Of a stretch of DNA of 5,519 bases, positions 5,111 through 5,519 are shown one piece after another (the first letter of the stretch is position 1; each line of letters starts with the position of its first letter). Both the position numbers and the translations under genes were made by a program. Under the pieces are notes generated by a model. That model searched no databases. It saw only the letters and a list, made by a program, of their open reading frames with translations, and was not told the DNA's origin. Origin of the DNA: an uncultured Achromobacter sp. (GTDB taxonomy: Bacteria > Pseudomonadota > Gammaproteobacteria > Burkholderiales > Burkholderiaceae_B); assembly GCA_913775005.1 (NCBI GenBank), contig CAJYKY010000502.1, positions 1-5,519 of the forward strand. Reading direction: 5' to 3'.

Positions 5111-5519
5111 CTACCCCCGGCTGAACGCCAGCGCGAACTCGTCGGAAAAAATATCGGCCAGTGCATGCCGCAATGCCGCTGCGCGCTCGGCGCCATAGGC
5201 GGCTTCAAAGCGCGTTTGCGCATCCTTCCACAGCCGTTTGGATTCAGCGAGCTTGGCGCGCCCCGCATCGGTCAGTTCCACGCGGCGGCTGCGCCCATCA
5301 TGCGCATCGCGCGACATCCGCACATAGCCGTCGCGCTCCAGCGGCTTCAGGTTGTGCGCCAACGCCGACCGGTCCAGCACCAGCGCACGCGCCAGGTCCG
5401 TCATCGACGGCGTGCCGGCACGTGCGATGTGGATCAGGATCGAATGCTGGGACACCTTCAGGCCGCAAGGCGCCAGCACCGTGTCATACAGCTGCGACAC
5501 GCGGCGCGTGGCCTTGCGC
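5111..5519 (-). CDS. MarR-family transcriptional regulator, N-terminus beyond the window
   Basis: Read leftward from the window edge to the stop TAG (5113-5111), the protein shows a MarR winged helix. Numbering from the GTG at 5500, there is a dimer-forming N-terminal helix leading into LAPCGLKVSQHSILIHI (9-25), MTDLARAL (33-40), recognition helix DRSALAHNLKPLERDGYV (43-60) and the wing SRDAHDGRSRRVELTDAGR (63-81), then C-terminal dimerisation helices. The GTG at 5500 is unlikely to be the true start. The frame continues upstream to the edge as RKATRRVSQLYD, which is characteristic of the first MarR helix, so perhaps a dozen or more residues are missing. MarR proteins usually repress their own and adjacent genes. 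It converges with the EamA gene, so its direct target is more likely upstream, outside the window. Confidence 0.9.
   Translation of the reverse strand, partial: RKATRRVSQLYDTVLAPCGLKVSQHSILIHIARAGTPSMTDLARALVLDRSALAHNLKPLERDGYVRMSRDAHDGRSRRVELTDAGRAKLAESKRLWKDAQTRFEAAYGAERAAALRHALADIFSDEFALAFSRG

Overview
The window is high-GC DNA whose genes strongly prefer G or C at third codon positions. The gene families (MaeB-type malic enzyme divergent from a LysR regulator, small glycine-rich lipoproteins, AraC regulator plus EamA exporter, MarR regulator) suggest a betaproteobacterium, most likely Burkholderiales of the Bordetella/Achromobacter (Alcaligenaceae) type. That placement comes from recognising protein style and was not checked by a search. 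There are no RNA genes, IS elements or CRISPR arrays. Both ends cut through genes.

Left end (1-1481): the N-terminal 126 residues of malic enzyme (maeB) run leftward off the window, divergent from a complete LysR-type regulator. The 133-bp gap between their starts holds an exact 9-bp inverted repeat (454-462 / 497-505) and plausible -10 boxes facing both ways. This is the layout of a LysR regulator controlling itself and its divergent neighbour.

Middle (1482-2733): a region with a -10-like TATACT set inside an 8-bp perfect inverted repeat leads into two small lipoprotein genes overlapping by 4 bp (GTGA). Both proteins have an LSGC lipobox with Cys19, a glycine-zipper stretch, two matched cysteines and a near-identical C-terminus. 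They are tandem paralogues, probably co-translated, of unknown function.

Right part (2734-5110): an AraC-family regulator is followed on the same strand by a 10-TM EamA/DMT transporter, so the regulator probably controls the exporter. Four unrelated short tandem-repeat tracts lie in this stretch: a degenerate 4/20-bp array upstream of araC, an in-frame 36-bp triplication inside araC, about four 30-bp copies (two of 60 bp) between araC and the transporter, and a 38-bp duplication across the transporter stop codon. The araC TAG is the only stop codon in its frame from 2983 to the end of the transporter.

Right end (5111-5519): a MarR-family regulator, convergent with the transporter, whose N-terminus lies beyond the window.

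No clearly new multi-gene system is visible. The points most worth following up are the lipoprotein pair, the concentration of tandem repeats around the AraC/EamA locus, and the divergent maeB-LysR operator.
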